DNA from: CAVVDT01 sp963747005
Lineage (GTDB): Bacteria; Pseudomonadota; Alphaproteobacteria; Rhizobiales; Aestuariivirgaceae
Reading direction: 5' to 3'
DNA length: 64,000 bases
Assembly (NCBI GenBank): GCA_963747005.1
Contig: CAVVDT010000014.1
Location: 1 to 64,000, forward strand
Made by a program: the position numbers and the translations under genes. The notes beneath the pieces were generated by a model. The model ran no database searches. It was not told the origin of the DNA and saw only the letters and a program-made list of their open reading frames with translations. Below are positions 52,891-62,144 of this stretch, in pieces (the stretch's first letter is position 1; each line of letters opens with the position of its first letter).

Positions 52891-55332
52891 TTACAGTTTC
52901 ACCCGCGCCGCCGTGGGGTCGTAGAGCGGCTCCAGGTGCAGCTTGGCCGGCACCCGCTCGGTCGCCACCACCAGTTCGTAGGTGCCATCGTGCAGCCAGG
53001 CATCGCTGATGCCTTCGGCATGGCGCACATAGCCGTAGCCGATGGACTGGCCGATGGTATAGCCGAAGCCGCCGCTGGTGAGATAGCCGGCGAAGGCGCC
53101 GTTGCGCAGGATGGTTTCGCGCCCCAGCAGCACCACATCCGGATCATCGACGGTGAAGCCGGCGAGCTTCTTCTTCAAGGGTGCGGCGGCGGTGCGTTGG
53201 GCAGCCTCGCGGCCCATGAAGCCGGAATTCTTCTTCAGCTTGACGGCCCAGCCGAGCCCGGCTTCGAAGGGCGAATCGTTGGGCGTGATATCCGAGCCCC
53301 AGGCGCGATAGCCCTTTTCCAGCCTGAGCGATTCGAGCGCCCGGTAGCCCACCGGCCGGATGCCATGGGGGCCGCCTGCCGTCATCAGGGCATCGAACAC
53401 CTCGCCGGTGGCCTGGAGCGGCACATGCAGTTCCCAGCCCAGTTCGCCCACATAGGTGACGCGCAACGCCCTCACCGCGTGGCCGGCGATGCGGATGACC
53501 CTGACATGCCCAAAGGGAAAGCCCTCGTTGGAAACGTCGGCATCGGTGACGCCGGAGAGCACGTCGCGCGCCTTCGGCCCCATCAGCGACAGGGTGCCCC
53601 AGTCCTCGGTGACGTCGATGAGGCGGGCCTCGAGCCCGGCCGGCACATGCTCGATGATCCACGCGGCATCATGGGTGCGAAAGCCGGTGCCGGTGACGAT
53701 ATAGAAATGATCTTCGGCAAGCCGCGCCACCGTCAGGTCGCATTCGATGCCGCCGCGCGAGTTGAGGAGCTGGGTGTAGGTCAGCCGCCCCGCCGGCTTC
53801 GTCACATCGTTGGCGCAGATCCAGTCGAGCGCCCGGCCGGCATCGCGACCCGTGACTTCGTATTTGGCGAAGGAGGACTGGTCGAACAACCCCACCGCCT
53901 CGCGCACCGTCCGGTGTTCATTGCCGACGGGGCCGAACCAGTTCTGCCGGCCCATCGAATAGACGTCTCGGGCTTCCATCCCTTCAGGCGCGAACCAGTT
54001 GGGTCGCTCCCAGCCGAGCTTGGAGCCGAAGACGCCGCCATGGGCTTTCAGGCGCTCATAGAGCGGCGAGACGATGCGTGGCCGCCCGCTCAGATATTCC
54101 TCGTGCGGAAAGCCGATGGTGTAGTGCTTGCCATAGGCCTCGAGCGTGCGCTCGCACACCCAGTCGCGGTCCTCGTGCAGGCCGGAAAAGCGCCGGATGT
54201 CGACCACCCACAGGTCCATGGGGGCTTCGCCGGCCATCGCCCATTCCGCCAGCACCCAGCCCGCCCCGCCGCCCGAGGCGATGCCGAAGGCATTGAACCC
54301 GGCGCCCACGAACATGTTGGCGCACTGGGGCGCCGAACCGAGGATGAAATTGCCGTCGGGTGTAAAGCTCTCCGGCCCGTTGATCATCTGCTTGACGCCG
54401 GTCATCTCCAGCGCCGGGACACGGGCGATGGCCTGCACCATGTGCTGCTCGAAATGGTCCCAGTCGTCATCGAAGAGCTGGAATTCGAAATCGTCGGGTA
54501 CATCGCCGGTGGTCCAGGCGATGGGATTGGTCTCGTAGCCACCCATGACGAGGCCGCCCACTTCCTCCTTGAAATAGGTGAAGCGGTCGGGATCGCGCAC
54601 CGTGGCGGTATCGGGCGCAAGGCCGTCGATCTTCTCGGTGATGATGTACTGGTGCTTGACCGGCTGCAGCGGCACGTTGATACCGGCCATGGCGCCCACC
54701 TGGCGCGCCCATTGCCCGGCGCAGTTGATGACCTTGTCGCAGGCAATCGCGCCTTGGGTGGTGTGGACCGCGGTGATGCGGTCGCCGTCCATGGCGAAAC
54801 CCGTCACCCGCACGCCTTCAAGGATCTTCGCTCCCGCCATACGGGCGCCCCTGGCCAGCGACTGGGTGATGTCGGAGGGGCTCGCCTGACCGTCGGTCGG
54901 CAGGAACGTCGCCCCCACCAGGTCGTCCACCTGCATCAGTGGCCACATGGCCTTGGCCTCCGCCGCCGACAGGAGGTGCATCTCCATGCCGAAGGAGCGC
55001 GCCGTGGTGGCAAGGCGCTTGTACTCGATCCAGCGGTCTTGGTTGCACGCCAGCCGCAGACAGCCGGTCATCTTCCAGCCGGTCTCGAGACCCGTTTCGT
55101 CCTTCAGGCGCTTGTAGAGGTCGACGGAATATTTCAGCACCTGGGTGATCGAGGCCGAGGAGCGCAACTGCCCGACCAGGCCCGCTGCATGCCAGGTGGA
55201 GCCGCCGGTCAGCTTGCCCTGTTCCAAGAGCACCACCTCGGCCTTGTGGTCGCGCGCCAGGTGATAGGCGGTCGAGCAGCCGATGATGCCGCCGCCGATG
55301 ACGACGATCTGGGCGTGGGCGGGAAGGCTCAT
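52891..55332 (-). CDS. Dimethylglycine/sarcosine dehydrogenase-like flavoprotein 2
   Basis: 813 aa, same architecture. FAD motif IVVIGGGIIGCSTAYHLARD, covalent-flavin His in TGGSTWHAAGL (H48), and the C-terminal THF domain with SFAKYEVTGRDAGRALDWIC, VTYVGELGWELHVPLQATG and ESLRLEKGYRAWGSDITPND. The Rieske and sox genes far to the left are unrelated copies of the same chemistry. The start ATG directly follows the stop of the upstream kinase gene, giving tight coupling. Confidence 0.92.
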   Translation of the reverse strand: MSLPAHAQIVVIGGGIIGCSTAYHLARDHKAEVVLLEQGKLTGGSTWHAAGLVGQLRSSASITQVLKYSVDLYKRLKDETGLETGWKMTGCLRLACNQDRWIEYKRLATTARSFGMEMHLLSAAEAKAMWPLMQVDDLVGATFLPTDGQASPSDITQSLARGARMAGAKILEGVRVTGFAMDGDRITAVHTTQGAIACDKVINCAGQWARQVGAMAGINVPLQPVKHQYIITEKIDGLAPDTATVRDPDRFTYFKEEVGGLVMGGYETNPIAWTTGDVPDDFEFQLFDDDWDHFEQHMVQAIARVPALEMTGVKQMINGPESFTPDGNFILGSAPQCANMFVGAGFNAFGIASGGGAGWVLAEWAMAGEAPMDLWVVDIRRFSGLHEDRDWVCERTLEAYGKHYTIGFPHEEYLSGRPRIVSPLYERLKAHGGVFGSKLGWERPNWFAPEGMEARDVYSMGRQNWFGPVGNEHRTVREAVGLFDQSSFAKYEVTGRDAGRALDWICANDVTKPAGRLTYTQLLNSRGGIECDLTVARLAEDHFYIVTGTGFRTHDAAWIIEHVPAGLEARLIDVTEDWGTLSLMGPKARDVLSGVTDADVSNEGFPFGHVRVIRIAGHAVRALRVTYVGELGWELHVPLQATGEVFDALMTAGGPHGIRPVGYRALESLRLEKGYRAWGSDITPNDSPFEAGLGWAVKLKKNSGFMGREAAQRTAAAPLKKKLAGFTVDDPDVVLLGRETILRNGAFAGYLTSGGFGYTIGQSIGYGYVRHAEGISDAWLHDGTYELVVATERVPAKLHLEPLYDPTAARVKL

Positions 55333-56220
55333 TCAGGCGATCCTTCCAAAGCGTGACTGGTAATCATCGAGAGCTGATTTGAGGCGTTCGAGGTTTTCGT
55401 CCGTATAGGCCACGTAGTCGGCGCCGGGGGCATCGAGGTGCAGTTCCGACACCATGCTCCACATGGCCTCGCGCAATAGCGCCGCGCACTTCATGGCGGC
55501 ATGGCTGCGGATCAGGCCCGGCGTCGGCGGAGCGCCGAAATAGGCAGCCAGCAGGGCCTCGTCCTCATCGCGGGTGTAGAGCGCGTTGCCGGCGATGCCG
55601 GCGAGGTCGAACATGGGGGTGGAAAACGCCGCGTATTCGAAGTCGATGAGCCACAGCCTATCGCCATCGTCGATGAAGTTGGCCGGCAGCAGGTCGTGGT
55701 GGCCGAAGACGATGGCGAGCGGCTCCTGCACTGTCTCCAGCGCCGTGGCGAGGTCGAGATAACCCTTGAGATGCGGCACCATGCGGCTCGCTCCGGCCTT
55801 CAGCGTCAGGGCATAGTCGCGCACTACATGGAAGGGCCAGAAGATGGCCCCAGGCCCCGAGACGTGGAACGGCATCTTTTGGTGGAAATCGCGCATCAGG
55901 TGGGCCACCCGCTGTAGGTTGGCGCGCACGTCGGCCTCGCCATAGGTGTGGCCGGCAATGAAGCGGGCGACCATGAGGCCCGGCTCGGCATGCACGACCT
56001 CGGGCGCGAATCCGGCGGCATGGGCGGCCCGCGCCGCCATCTGTTCGCGGTCGCGAAACACATGGTGGACGGGGAAGTCCTGTCCGAGACGCACCACGAA
56101 GGTCTCGTCGCCGTCGCTCACGGTATAGCTCTCGTTGGAGAGCCCGCCCTTCAGCGGCTGGATGGTGATCTCGCCCGTCCAGATCGGCAGGGCGGCGATG
56201 CGCTCGCGGTTGCTGGTCAT
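55333..56220 (-). CDS. Choline kinase-like phosphotransferase, copy B
   Basis: 295 aa. Start ATG 56220 (MTSNRERIAALPIW), chosen where homology begins. Motifs: QPLKGGLSNESYTVSDGDET, Brenner's motif IVFGHHDLLPANFIDDGDR and the metal site LWLIDFEYAAFSTPMFDLAG. It is only distantly similar to copy A, so the pair is not a recent duplication. Kinase B, dehydrogenase 2, dehydrogenase 1 and kinase A run in order, which is an unusual symmetrical set. Confidence 0.83.
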   Translation of the reverse strand: MTSNRERIAALPIWTGEITIQPLKGGLSNESYTVSDGDETFVVRLGQDFPVHHVFRDREQMAARAAHAAGFAPEVVHAEPGLMVARFIAGHTYGEADVRANLQRVAHLMRDFHQKMPFHVSGPGAIFWPFHVVRDYALTLKAGASRMVPHLKGYLDLATALETVQEPLAIVFGHHDLLPANFIDDGDRLWLIDFEYAAFSTPMFDLAGIAGNALYTRDEDEALLAAYFGAPPTPGLIRSHAAMKCAALLREAMWSMVSELHLDAPGADYVAYTDENLERLKSALDDYQSRFGRIA

Positions 56221-56240
56221 GTGGTCTCTTCGGGGGCCTG

Positions 56241-58226
56241 TTACATCACCCGGGCGCGGGCCCGGGCGCTCCAGGCACTGAACAGGCGGTCGGCGGTGAT
56301 GCCGATGAAGGCGATGGCAAGGCCGGCCACGATGCCGCGCCCGGCATTGGCCTTGGCCAGCGCAATGAACACTTCCTGGCCGAGGTCGCGGGTGCCGATC
56401 ATGGCGCAGATGATGATCATGGCGAGCGCCATGAGGATGGTCTGGTTGACGCCGAGCATGATCTCCGGCAGGGCGATTGGCAGCTCCACCTTCCAGAACA
56501 GTTGCCGCTTGGTGCAGCCGGAAACGGTTGCCGCCTCGATCAGCGCCGGCGATACCTGGCGGATGCCGTGATTGGTGTAGCGCACCGCCGGGACCACCGC
56601 GAAGGCGACGGTGGCGATCATGGCCGAGACATCGCCCACCCGGAACAGCATCACCACCGGGATGATGAAGCAGAACGAGGGCAGGGTCTGAAGGGTGTCG
56701 AGCAAGGGCGTGATGATCTTCTCGAAGCGGTCGTTGCGGGCAGCGTACAGGCCCAGAGGAATGCCGATGAGACAGGAGATGGCGGCCGAGATACCGCACA
56801 GATAGACCGTCGCCATGGTTTTGTCCCACAGGCCCACAACGGCGCAGAACGTGGTCAGGACCGCCACCAGACCGGCCAGCCGCCAGCCGCCGAGGCGATA
56901 GCCGATGAGACCCAGTACGAGCACCGCGCCGGTCCACGGGAAATTGACGCAAAAAGCCCTGATCGGATTGAGCAGATAGAGAATCAGCGCCACCCGGAAG
57001 GTCTCGATGGCATCGTAGAAGTGGATGTTGACCCACTTGATCGACCATTTCCAGAACGGGCCGGTGGTGAAGGTGATGGACTTGGGGACGTGGTGCAGGC
57101 CCGGCTCGACGAGGCCGATGAGGGTGGTCACGATCAGCACCGCCAGGGCTGCGGTAAGATTGGGGTAGCGCTTCCACAGCCGCGGCTCAATTTCCGTATG
57201 CACCTTGGCGACGGTGGTGCGCTGGGCCACGGCCTGGCTCAGGCGGTCGAGCGCGATGGCCAGCGCCACGATGGCCAGCCCCGCCTCCATGGCATCGCCG
57301 ATCCTGAGCGCCCGCAAGCCCAAGAGCACGTCATAGCCGAGCCCGCCGGCGCCGATCATCGAGGAGATGATGACCATGTTGAGGGCCAGCATGATGACCT
57401 GGTTGACGCCGATCATCAGGCTCGGACGGGCCGAGGGCAGCATTACTCGCCACAGCTTCTGGCGCGGTGTGCAGCCGGCCATATCGCCGAAATCCTTGAG
57501 TTCGGAGGGCACCCGCGACAGCCCCAGCATGGTGGCGCGCACCATGGGCGGCATGGCGAAGATGGCGGTCGCCAGCATGGCAGACACCGGCGAATTGCCG
57601 AACAGCAGAAGCATCGGGATGAGGTAGGCGAAGGTCGGGATGGTCTGCATCAGATCGAGCATGGGCGAGACGAAGAACTTGTCGACCGCCGGGCGCTTGT
57701 AGGCCCATATGCCGATCAGGGCACCCAGCACGATGCACACCGGCACGGCAATGATGATGAGCGCCAGGGTGAGCATGGAGCTTGTCCACTTGCCGAACAG
57801 CGCCACAAAGAAAAAGCACGCCGAAATGAGAATCCCCAGGCGGTTGCCGCCGGCGGCACGGCCGGCGAAATAGGCCGCGATGCATACCCCCAGCCACGAC
57901 ATGCGCGGCAGCACGGTTGCGTTCACGCCGTAACCGAACTTGAAGCCCTTGGCGAGGAGGTCGAGGGCGAAATCGAGCTGCAGGCCGAGCAGGTAGGTGA
58001 TGTCGCGGGTGAGCCAGGTGAAGTGGCGCTTGATCCACGTGAAGATGACGTTGATCCAGTCGGCGGCCGGCACCAGCGCCTGGTCGGGAAAGTTGATCGC
58101 CCAGGGAACGCTGTCACGAAACACATGCAGCGCCACTACCGCCACGATGGCGGCCGCCCATATCCATGGCCACGGGCCGGCGGGTGCGCGGCTGCGCGAC
58201 GGCGCTGCCGGCGCGGCGGCGGTCAC
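56241..58226 (-). CDS. proW: Glycine betaine-type ABC transporter permease, two domains fused
   Basis: 661 aa, about twice the normal ProW length. It contains two BPD_transp_1 domains: the first with MLDLMQTIPTFAYLIPMLLL and MLPSARPSLMIGVNQVIMLA, the second with LLDTLQTLPSFCFIIPVVML and ELPIALPEIMLGVNQTILMA. A complete transporter could thus be built from one chain plus two ATPases. Its start overlaps the ATPase stop by four bases. The betaine-family match suggests uptake of choline, betaine or a related quaternary amine. Confidence 0.9.
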   Translation of the reverse strand: MTAAAPAAPSRSRAPAGPWPWIWAAAIVAVVALHVFRDSVPWAINFPDQALVPAADWINVIFTWIKRHFTWLTRDITYLLGLQLDFALDLLAKGFKFGYGVNATVLPRMSWLGVCIAAYFAGRAAGGNRLGILISACFFFVALFGKWTSSMLTLALIIIAVPVCIVLGALIGIWAYKRPAVDKFFVSPMLDLMQTIPTFAYLIPMLLLFGNSPVSAMLATAIFAMPPMVRATMLGLSRVPSELKDFGDMAGCTPRQKLWRVMLPSARPSLMIGVNQVIMLALNMVIISSMIGAGGLGYDVLLGLRALRIGDAMEAGLAIVALAIALDRLSQAVAQRTTVAKVHTEIEPRLWKRYPNLTAALAVLIVTTLIGLVEPGLHHVPKSITFTTGPFWKWSIKWVNIHFYDAIETFRVALILYLLNPIRAFCVNFPWTGAVLVLGLIGYRLGGWRLAGLVAVLTTFCAVVGLWDKTMATVYLCGISAAISCLIGIPLGLYAARNDRFEKIITPLLDTLQTLPSFCFIIPVVMLFRVGDVSAMIATVAFAVVPAVRYTNHGIRQVSPALIEAATVSGCTKRQLFWKVELPIALPEIMLGVNQTILMALAMIIICAMIGTRDLGQEVFIALAKANAGRGIVAGLAIAFIGITADRLFSAWSARARARVM

Positions 58227-59317
58227 GGCCGTGCCCCCTTGTCACCGACCCCCGCGATGAGGTCGATCACCGCCTGAGGGGTCACCTCGCCGATGACCGC
58301 GCCGCTCTCGTCGGTGACCGCGAAGGGCTTGCCGGCGGATACGATCGCCGATGAGAAGGCGGCGATCCTCGCCCCGGCGTCCACCTTGCCGGCATGCCCG
58401 GCCTTGCCCGCCGGGCGCATGATGGTGCGTGCCGATGTCACCTTGGCGCGCTGCACGTCGCGGGTGAATTCGGCCACATAGTCGGTCGCTGGATGGTTGA
58501 CCAGCTCCTCGGAGGTGCCGACCTGGACGATCTCGCCATCCTTCATGATGGCGATGCGGTCGGCGAGGCGTATGGCCTCGTCGAAATCGTGGGTGATGAA
58601 GACGATGGTCTTGTGCAGCATCGACTGCAGGCGCATCAGTTCGTCCTGCATTTCGCGGCGGATCAGCGGATCGAGCGCCGAGAACGGTTCATCGAGGAAC
58701 CAGATCTCCGGGTTGGTGGCGATCGAGCGGGCGATGCCGACGCGCTGTTGCTGGCCGCCGGACAGTTCGCGCGGATAGAACATCTCGCGCCCCGAAAGGC
58801 CCACCAGATCGATCATCTCGCGGGCGCGGGCTTCGCGGGTCTTGAGATCGACACCCTGGATCGCCAGCGGAAAGGCGATGTTCTCCAGAACCGTGAGGTG
58901 GGGCAGCAGGGCAAAGTGCTGGAACACCATGCCCATGCGATGACGTCGGAACTCGATGAGTTCGGCATCGGAGACATCGAGCAGGTTCTTGCCCTCGAAC
59001 TCGACGGTTCCCCAGGTCGGTTCGATGAGCCGCGACATGCAGCGCACCACCGTCGACTTGCCCGAGCCCGACAGGCCCATGATGATGAAGGTCTCGCCCT
59101 GGTGCACTTCGATGTTGAAGTCGCGCACCGCGCCCACGAACTTGCCGGCGGCGAGGTCTTCGGCGCTGGGGGCGCCGCCATGGTCTTGCATGAAATCCCG
59201 GGCAGCCGGTCCGAACAGCTTCCACACATGGCGGCAGGCGAGCTTGATCGGGCGATCCGCCGTTCCAGCGCTTGCCGGCGAGAGGCCGGTTGACGGCTCC
59301 GACTGAGCCTTGGCCAT
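58223..59317 (-). CDS. proV: Glycine betaine-type ABC transporter ATP-binding protein
   Basis: 364 aa. N-terminal ProV extension (KLACRHVWKLFGPAARDFM), Walker A MGLSGSGKST, signature LSGGQQQRVGIARSIA, Walker B IWFLDEPFSALDP, and a C-terminal CBS-like tail (FAVTDESGAVIGEVTPQAV) that senses ionic strength in osmoregulated relatives. ATG 59317 (MAKAQSEPSTG) chosen; the open frame upstream covers an intercistronic hairpin. Confidence 0.92.
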   Translation of the reverse strand: MAKAQSEPSTGLSPASAGTADRPIKLACRHVWKLFGPAARDFMQDHGGAPSAEDLAAGKFVGAVRDFNIEVHQGETFIIMGLSGSGKSTVVRCMSRLIEPTWGTVEFEGKNLLDVSDAELIEFRRHRMGMVFQHFALLPHLTVLENIAFPLAIQGVDLKTREARAREMIDLVGLSGREMFYPRELSGGQQQRVGIARSIATNPEIWFLDEPFSALDPLIRREMQDELMRLQSMLHKTIVFITHDFDEAIRLADRIAIMKDGEIVQVGTSEELVNHPATDYVAEFTRDVQRAKVTSARTIMRPAGKAGHAGKVDAGARIAAFSSAIVSAGKPFAVTDESGAVIGEVTPQAVIDLIAGVGDKGARP

Positions 59318-59363
59318 TGCGGCTTGCCCCCTTGCTTGTTGCCCCACCCCGGGCGAAAACGAG

Positions 59364-59387
59364 CGGCCCGGCACGGGTGCCGGACCG
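59364..59387 (-). promoter_or_regulatory. Intercistronic hairpin between binding-protein gene and proV
   Basis: CGGCCCGGCA pairs with TGCCGGACCG around a CGGG loop (one mismatch). No T-run follows, so it is not a plain terminator. Such stem-loops after binding-protein genes usually stabilise the upstream mRNA and lower expression of the rest. Confidence 0.55.
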
Positions 59388-59407
59388 CCGCGGTCAGTTG
59401 TCAGTTC

Positions 59408-60379
59408 CTACTTTGCCCAGGCTTCCCAGGTCGACTTGTGGGTATCGACCCATTCCTTGGCCACGTCCTCGATCGACATGCCGTCAAGATCGACCTTGGC
59501 GGCCAGCTTGTCCAGTTCCGGGGCGGTGATGGTGTAGTTCTTGGCCACCTTGTAGGCTTCCGGCCACTTGGTCTTCATGCCCGCCCAGGCATATTTCCAG
59601 ATCTCGCCATGCGGCTTGCCGCAGTCGTACTTCATGTTGGGGTTAACGCCCCACTTGGGATCGGTATAGCAGGCCGGCTCGTATTCCGGGAACTGCACCC
59701 ATTCGCCCTTGTACTTGGCGGGCGCCCAATGCGGTGAATAGATCCACAGCATGATCGGCGCCTTGCGCTGATAGGCCGATTCGAGCTCGGCGAACATGGC
59801 GGCGTCGGTGCCGGCATGCACCACGTCGAAGGGCAGCTTGAGCGCCTTGACACGTTCATCGTCAAAACCTTCCCAGGTCACCGGGCCGCCGAGATAACGG
59901 CCCTTGGGAGCGGTCTCGGGTGTGGAGAAGGCCTTGGCGCAGGCAGGCTTGAGGAGCGCATGCCAGTCAGGCAGACCCGGGCAGCGCGCCTTCATGTATT
60001 CCGGAAACCACCATTCTTCCTTGGCCTTGGGGCCAAGCTTGCCGAGCCGCTCGGTCTCGCCGGTGGCGTCCGACTTTTGCATCGCCTCGCGGGCGGTGGT
60101 GTCCCAGTATTCCATACCGATGGTGAGGTCACCATTGGTGAGGCCGGTGGTCAGGCTGGAGAGATAATCGCCGGTGGGATATTCGACGTTGTAGCCGAGG
60201 TTCTCGAGAATATCTCCGAGAATCTTGGCATTGACGTTGACGCTGGTCCAGTCCATCAGCGTGATCTTGATGGGATCGGTCGATTCCGGCACGCCGGCGC
60301 TTGCCGCCATGGGGGCCACGATAACCGCGGCCGAAGCCAGCGCAGCCGCCGTCAGATTGCGAATTGCAGTTGATATCAT
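59408..60379 (-). CDS. proX: Glycine betaine-type ABC transporter substrate-binding protein
   Basis: 323 aa. Signal peptide LTAAALASAAVIVAPMAASA. OpuAC-family features: PIKITLMDWTSVNVNAKILG, GYNVEYPTGDYLSSL, GDLTIGMEYWDTTAREAM, and several Trp residues (EEWWFPEYM, SPHWAPAKYKGEWVQFPEY) of the kind that form the aromatic box for quaternary ammonium. Start ATG 60379 with GGGAGGAA upstream. First gene of the long operon that ends at 46977 or so. Confidence 0.92.
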   Translation of the reverse strand: MISTAIRNLTAAALASAAVIVAPMAASAGVPESTDPIKITLMDWTSVNVNAKILGDILENLGYNVEYPTGDYLSSLTTGLTNGDLTIGMEYWDTTAREAMQKSDATGETERLGKLGPKAKEEWWFPEYMKARCPGLPDWHALLKPACAKAFSTPETAPKGRYLGGPVTWEGFDDERVKALKLPFDVVHAGTDAAMFAELESAYQRKAPIMLWIYSPHWAPAKYKGEWVQFPEYEPACYTDPKWGVNPNMKYDCGKPHGEIWKYAWAGMKTKWPEAYKVAKNYTITAPELDKLAAKVDLDGMSIEDVAKEWVDTHKSTWEAWAK

Positions 60380-60489
60380 GAGACGCGTTCCTCCCTGTCG
60401 CAGCAGCGCGATATGGCCCGAGCCCCGGACCCTCGTAGCGCTGATGGCGGGGCAAGTGTGGTGCTGTGACGCGCGGTAAGTCAACCCAT

Positions 60490-60509
60490 TTCGCACCAAT
60501 TCGTACCAA
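60490..60509. promoter_or_regulatory. Tandem 10-bp direct repeat in the divergent gap
   Basis: TTCGCACCAA followed directly by TTCGTACCAA (one mismatch), 94 bases before the DeoR start and 111 bases before proX. DeoR-family proteins commonly bind such tandem repeats. The rest of the gap is AT-rich, unlike surrounding DNA. Confidence 0.45.
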
Positions 60510-60582
60510 ATTGTGGCATTTTTGACTGAATTATGGTTTTGGTCTTGTTTGAAGTTGGTTTTGCTGCCTAAAATGATGGCAA

Positions 60583-61380
60583 ATGCAACAAATTTCGCCA
60601 AACATACCACACGAGCGGCTGAGCCAGCGCCAGATGGAAATCATGCGGATGGCGCGTGAGAAGGGTTCGGTCGGCATTGCCGACCTGGCGCGTCATCTCG
60701 GGGTGTCGCTGGAGACGGTGAGGCGCGATGTAAAGCCGCTGGCCGAGAGTGGTGACCTGGCCAAGGTGCATGGCGCCGTCACCTTGCCGTTCCCGGTGGG
60801 CGAGGCTCCGTTCGAGCGGCGCCTCAGGGAAAACGCCGCCGAAAAGCGGCTGATCGCCCGCCATGCCGCTGGCCTGGTGGGTGATGGCGACAGCGTGATG
60901 ATGGACACCGGCACCACCACCTCGATGCTGGCGCGCGAACTGTTGCGCAAGCGCAGCCTCACCGTTGTCACCAATTCCTCCGACATCGCCCGCATCCTCG
61001 CTACCGTCAACGGCAACACCGTCTATATGGCAGGCGGAGAACTGCACGGCGACAACGGCGCCGCCTTCGGGGCGTCGGCGTTGGAATTCATCCAGCGCTT
61101 CAAGGTACGCCACGCCTTCATCTCCATCGGCGCCATCGATTCCGACATGGGGCTGATGGACTTCAACATGCCCGAGGCCGAGTTCGCCCGCACCGTCTTG
61201 AGGCGTGGCGAGCACCGCGTGGTGGTGAGCGATCACACCAAGTTCGATCGCACCGCGCTGGTCAAGGTGTGCGACTTCTCAGATATCGACCTCATCGTCA
61301 CCGACCGGTTGCCCTCCGACGAGATCACCGCGGCACTCGCCCGCTCGGGCACCGAGTTGTCGGTGGTGCCGGCGATCTAG
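60583..61380 (+). CDS. DeoR/GlpR-family transcriptional regulator
   Basis: 265 aa. N-terminal HTH: LSQRQMEIMRMAREKGSVGI, ADLARHLGVSLETVRRDVKP. DeoRC sensor: DGDSVMMDTGTTTSMLAREL, VVTNSSDIARILATVNGNTV, VVVSDHTKFDRTALVKVCDF. Divergent from the betaine importer operon. Members sense phosphorylated small molecules, which fits the two kinases encoded in that operon: a phosphorylated amino alcohol could be the inducer. That link is inferred. Confidence 0.92.
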   Translation: MQQISPNIPHERLSQRQMEIMRMAREKGSVGIADLARHLGVSLETVRRDVKPLAESGDLAKVHGAVTLPFPVGEAPFERRLRENAAEKRLIARHAAGLVGDGDSVMMDTGTTTSMLARELLRKRSLTVVTNSSDIARILATVNGNTVYMAGGELHGDNGAAFGASALEFIQRFKVRHAFISIGAIDSDMGLMDFNMPEAEFARTVLRRGEHRVVVSDHTKFDRTALVKVCDFSDIDLIVTDRLPSDEITAALARSGTELSVVPAI

Positions 61381-61489
61381 ATGCGGCGCGTTGCCCACCG
61401 CACCACATTGATAAATCGGCGGCTTTATGAAATGAGAGTTTCGGCGCTCCGGTTGTTTTGAGCGCGCACCATCGGGAAAAGGCAGGAAC

Positions 61490-62113
61490 ATGACGTTGCA
61501 AGTGATCGGCGCTGGCGTGGGCCGGACGGGGACCTATTCGCTGAAACTCGCCATCAACCAGTTGGGGCTGGGCCCCTGTCACCACATGGAAGAGGTGCTG
61601 CTCAAGATGCCCGTGCAGGTGCCGCTGTGGGCGGCGGCCGCCAGGGGCGAGGCTGATTGGGCTGCCATCTTTGACGGTTACCGAAGCGCCGTCGACTGGC
61701 CGACCGCCGGGTTCTTCCGCGAACTCAACGCCGCCTACCCCGAAGCCAAGTTCGTGCTGACGGTGCGCAGCCCGGAAAGCTGGGTCGACAGCTTTTCCGC
61801 GACGATTTACAAGCTCCTGGGCGCCGGGGATCAAATCCCTGCGGCCATGCAGGACTGGTTGGCGCTGGGGATCGCCGTCATCGCCAGGACCGGCTTTCCC
61901 GCCGGGCTCGACACGGATCAATTGAAAAAGGCGTTCATGGCCCACATCGACGCGGTCAAGGCGACCATCCCGGCCGACCGGCTGTTGACCTATCAGGTGA
62001 AGGAGGGCTGGGGCCCCTTGTGCGCATTCCTTGGTGTGCCGGTGCCCGACGAGCCTTTCCCGCGCACCAACGACCGCGGCGAATTCTGGGACCGCGTATC
62101 GGGCAAGAAGTAG
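61490..62113 (+). CDS. Sulfotransferase family protein (Sulfotransfer_4-like)
   Basis: 207 aa. N-terminal PAPS loop QVIGAGVGRTGTYSLKLAIN and the 3'-phosphate motif KFVLTVRSPESWVDSF fit the group of small sulfotransferases common in proteobacteria. Ends KEGWGPLCAFLGVPVPDEPF as usual for this group. ATG 61490 with AGGAA just upstream. Separated from deoR by 109 bases and convergent with the next gene. Substrate unknown. Confidence 0.82.
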   Translation: MTLQVIGAGVGRTGTYSLKLAINQLGLGPCHHMEEVLLKMPVQVPLWAAAARGEADWAAIFDGYRSAVDWPTAGFFRELNAAYPEAKFVLTVRSPESWVDSFSATIYKLLGAGDQIPAAMQDWLALGIAVIARTGFPAGLDTDQLKKAFMAHIDAVKATIPADRLLTYQVKEGWGPLCAFLGVPVPDEPFPRTNDRGEFWDRVSGKK

Positions 62114-62144
62114 CGATTTCACCACCGCGGACAGGTTCCGACCG

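Noticed and set aside
56502..58277. Plus-strand open frame of about 590 codons opposite proW
   Set aside because: His/Arg/Asp/Gly-rich shadow of the permease; no motif.
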